Shown piece after piece: positions 20,525 to 22,177 of a stretch of DNA of 22,177 nt. Position 1 is the first letter of the stretch, and each line of letters starts with the position of its first letter. Under the pieces are notes generated by a model. It did not search any database and was not told the origin of the DNA. It saw only the letters and a list, made by a program, of their open reading frames with translations. This stretch comes from DASYTH01 sp035762905 (GTDB taxonomy: Bacteria; Actinomycetota; Actinomycetes; Mycobacteriales; Pseudonocardiaceae), in the NCBI RefSeq assembly GCF_035762905.1, contig NZ_DASUCC010000072.1:1-22177 (forward strand). The letters are read 5' to 3'. The position numbers were made by a program, and so were the translations under genes.

Positions 20525-20976
20525 TCGCCGAGGGTCTTCCGCTTGGCGAGTTCGATGTGCACCAGGGGTCCCCGGCCGTCGGGGGAGGACCCGTTCATGT
20601 CCACCCATGCATCCGCCCGATCGGTCAACGTGGTGAGCACCCGCCAGCCGAAGGAGTCCCGGCTGGGTTCGTGGTCACTCTTGGACAACACCATCGCGGC
20701 GAACCGGATTTCGTTGGGGCTCAAGAAGAACCGGCAGCTCAGCGTCGCACCCTTGGCGGCGCGGGTGATCAGGGTCGAGCACGCCTCGTCCACCGCCAGC
20801 TTGAGGTCGGCGATGGCGTCGAGGTCGAAGTCGGCCCGGATGGCGAGGTTCGCGGCCACGGAGCGAATGATCGGCAGGTGTTCAAGTCTGGCCGCGAGCC
20901 GAAGCTCGATCCCGTCCGGGTCGTGACTGTCCGGAGAGGTTGGTTCGGCCTCCTTGCCAGGCAGGAACTCGCTCAC
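20521..20976 (-). CDS. rsbW: Anti-sigma factor, RsbW/UsfX-like, 151 aa
   Basis: Binds and inhibits SigF. Start GTG 20976 is chosen for the GAGG 5 nt upstream; GTG 20982 is an alternative. The core LRLAARLEHLPIIRSVAANLA (26-46), DLDAIADLKLAVDEACSTLI (51-70) and SFGWRVLTTLTDRADAW (108-124) follows mycobacterial UsfX closely. In the histidine-kinase-like N-box the Mg-binding Asn is Thr68, and no DxGxG box is recognisable, as in UsfX, so kinase activity is doubtful and control may rest on partner proteins. No anti-anti-sigma gene lies in the window. Four-base overlap with sigF ensures coupled translation. Confidence 0.88.
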   Translation of the reverse strand: MSEFLPGKEAEPTSPDSHDPDGIELRLAARLEHLPIIRSVAANLAIRADFDLDAIADLKLAVDEACSTLITRAAKGATLSCRFFLSPNEIRFAAMVLSKSDHEPSRDSFGWRVLTTLTDRADAWVDMNGSSPDGRGPLVHIELAKRKTLGE

Positions 20977-21029
20977 ACTCACCTCGGTGATCCTCAGCTG
21001 CTGATGCGCGCGACGGTCATGCCGCGCGT

Positions 21030-21055
21030 TTACCCAGTGTGTCAGCACCCAAAAC
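21030..21055 (-). promoter_or_regulatory. Sigma-F-type promoter of the rsbW-sigF operon (autoregulatory)
   Basis: On the minus strand GTTT (21055-21052), 16 nt, GGGTAA (21035-21030). The predicted start site lies some 45 nt before GTG 20976, leaving space for the visible ribosome binding site. The same elements and spacing occur before whiB3. Autoregulation of usfX-sigF by SigF is known in mycobacteria. Confidence 0.7.
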
Positions 21056-21101
21056 GCAGCCGGACGGCGCCCTGGTCCGGGCATTTTGGTGTGATGGACG
21101 T

Positions 21102-21107
21102 TACTAT
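21102..21107 (+). promoter_or_regulatory. -10 element (TACTAT) of cutA
   Basis: TACTAT ends 8 nt before ATG 21116, predicting a leaderless or nearly leaderless mRNA. No good -35 element is visible. Confidence 0.45.
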
Positions 21108-21115
21108 CGGGTGTC

Positions 21116-21424
21116 ATGCCGACCGATCACGTCGTGGTCACGTTCACCACGGACAGCAAGCAGCTCGCGGACAGCATGTGCGCTGAAGTCATCGGCGCCG
21201 AGCTGGGCGCGTGTGCACAGATCGAGGGGCCGGTCACCAGCGTGTTCCGCTGGCACGGCGAAGTGCACACCGAACACGAGTGGCGAGTGGAGATCGAGAC
21301 CACGGCCGACAAGGTGGAAGCGGTTGTCGATCACATCAGGGCCAACCACGGGGTGGAGGTGCCGGAGGTCAAGGTCAACGACCTCGTCACCGACATCGTG
21401 GCCGACGGCGTCGCCCTCGCCTGA
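21116..21424 (+). CDS. cutA: CutA1-like divalent-cation tolerance protein, 102 aa
   Basis: Trimeric ferredoxin-like protein of unclear role, historically linked to copper tolerance. The pattern VVVTFTTDSKQLADSM, GAELGACAQIEGPVTSVFRWHGEVHTEHEWRVEIETTADK, VVDHIRANHGVEVPEVKV follows CutA from end to end: LAAC becomes LGAC, the YxW motif is FRWHGEV, and the usual HPYEVPEI reads NHGVEVPEV. Normal length. ATG 21116 begins 139 nt from the divergent rsbW start. The downstream synthetase has its own -10 element. Confidence 0.87.
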   Translation: MPTDHVVVTFTTDSKQLADSMCAEVIGAELGACAQIEGPVTSVFRWHGEVHTEHEWRVEIETTADKVEAVVDHIRANHGVEVPEVKVNDLVTDIVADGVALA

Positions 21425-21459
21425 CGGGTCGGGCCCGGAATGCTGACTAGGGTGTTCCG

Positions 21460-22177
<718 letters not shown>

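Overview
The window comes from a very GC-rich actinobacterium. Codon third positions are almost all G or C, GTG starts are frequent, several genes look leaderless, and there is a WhiB protein, a mycobacterial-type rsbW(usfX)-sigF pair and a bacterial Ku. The gene set would suit Pseudonocardiales or a relative, but that placement is inference.

Layout. 1-2.25 kb: the 3' end of an acyl-CoA dehydrogenase, converging on a tight leftward operon (VOC protein, AraC-type regulator, second VOC protein). 2.3-2.8 kb: a helical protein of unknown function behind a sigma-F-type promoter. 2.8-3.45 kb: a non-coding block of 21-22-nt repeats and large GC-rich hairpins. 3.6-9.6 kb: a reduced complex I operon, nuoA-(15-codon ORF)-nuoJ-K-L-M-N, without the nuoB to nuoI genes. 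9.6-11.9 kb: a ribbon-helix-helix/Clp-N protein with a clear promoter-operator, a helix-turn-helix regulator, a muconolactone-isomerase-like protein and a small XRE regulator. 11.95-12.70 kb: a second repeat block, part of which is an inverted relative of the first. 12.7-15.6 kb: a small unknown gene divergent from an ECF-type Ni/Co importer (cbiM, a PDGLE/cbiN gene, cbiQ, cbiO). 15.6-18.1 kb: gcvT and sdaA (glycine/serine/one-carbon metabolism). 18.2-21.0 kb: ku, whiB3-like, sigF and rsbW. 21.1 kb to the end: cutA and the 5' part of a bacterial (alpha/beta-type) glycyl-tRNA synthetase.

Two themes connect the window. First, near-identical sigma-F/sigma-B-type promoters (GTTT, 15-16 nt, GGGTAA/G) lie before the 2298 gene, whiB3 and rsbW-sigF, which suggests a local stress regulon with autoregulation. 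Second, a composite intergenic repeat family (GAGTYRCC units of about 21 nt, a conserved 9-bp-stem hairpin with a 15-nt loop, and palindromes built on GCGCCTGCGGCGC) occupies both long gene-free stretches. It runs away from the stop codons of adjacent genes on their coding strand. I do not recognise this family, and it is the best candidate here for something undescribed.
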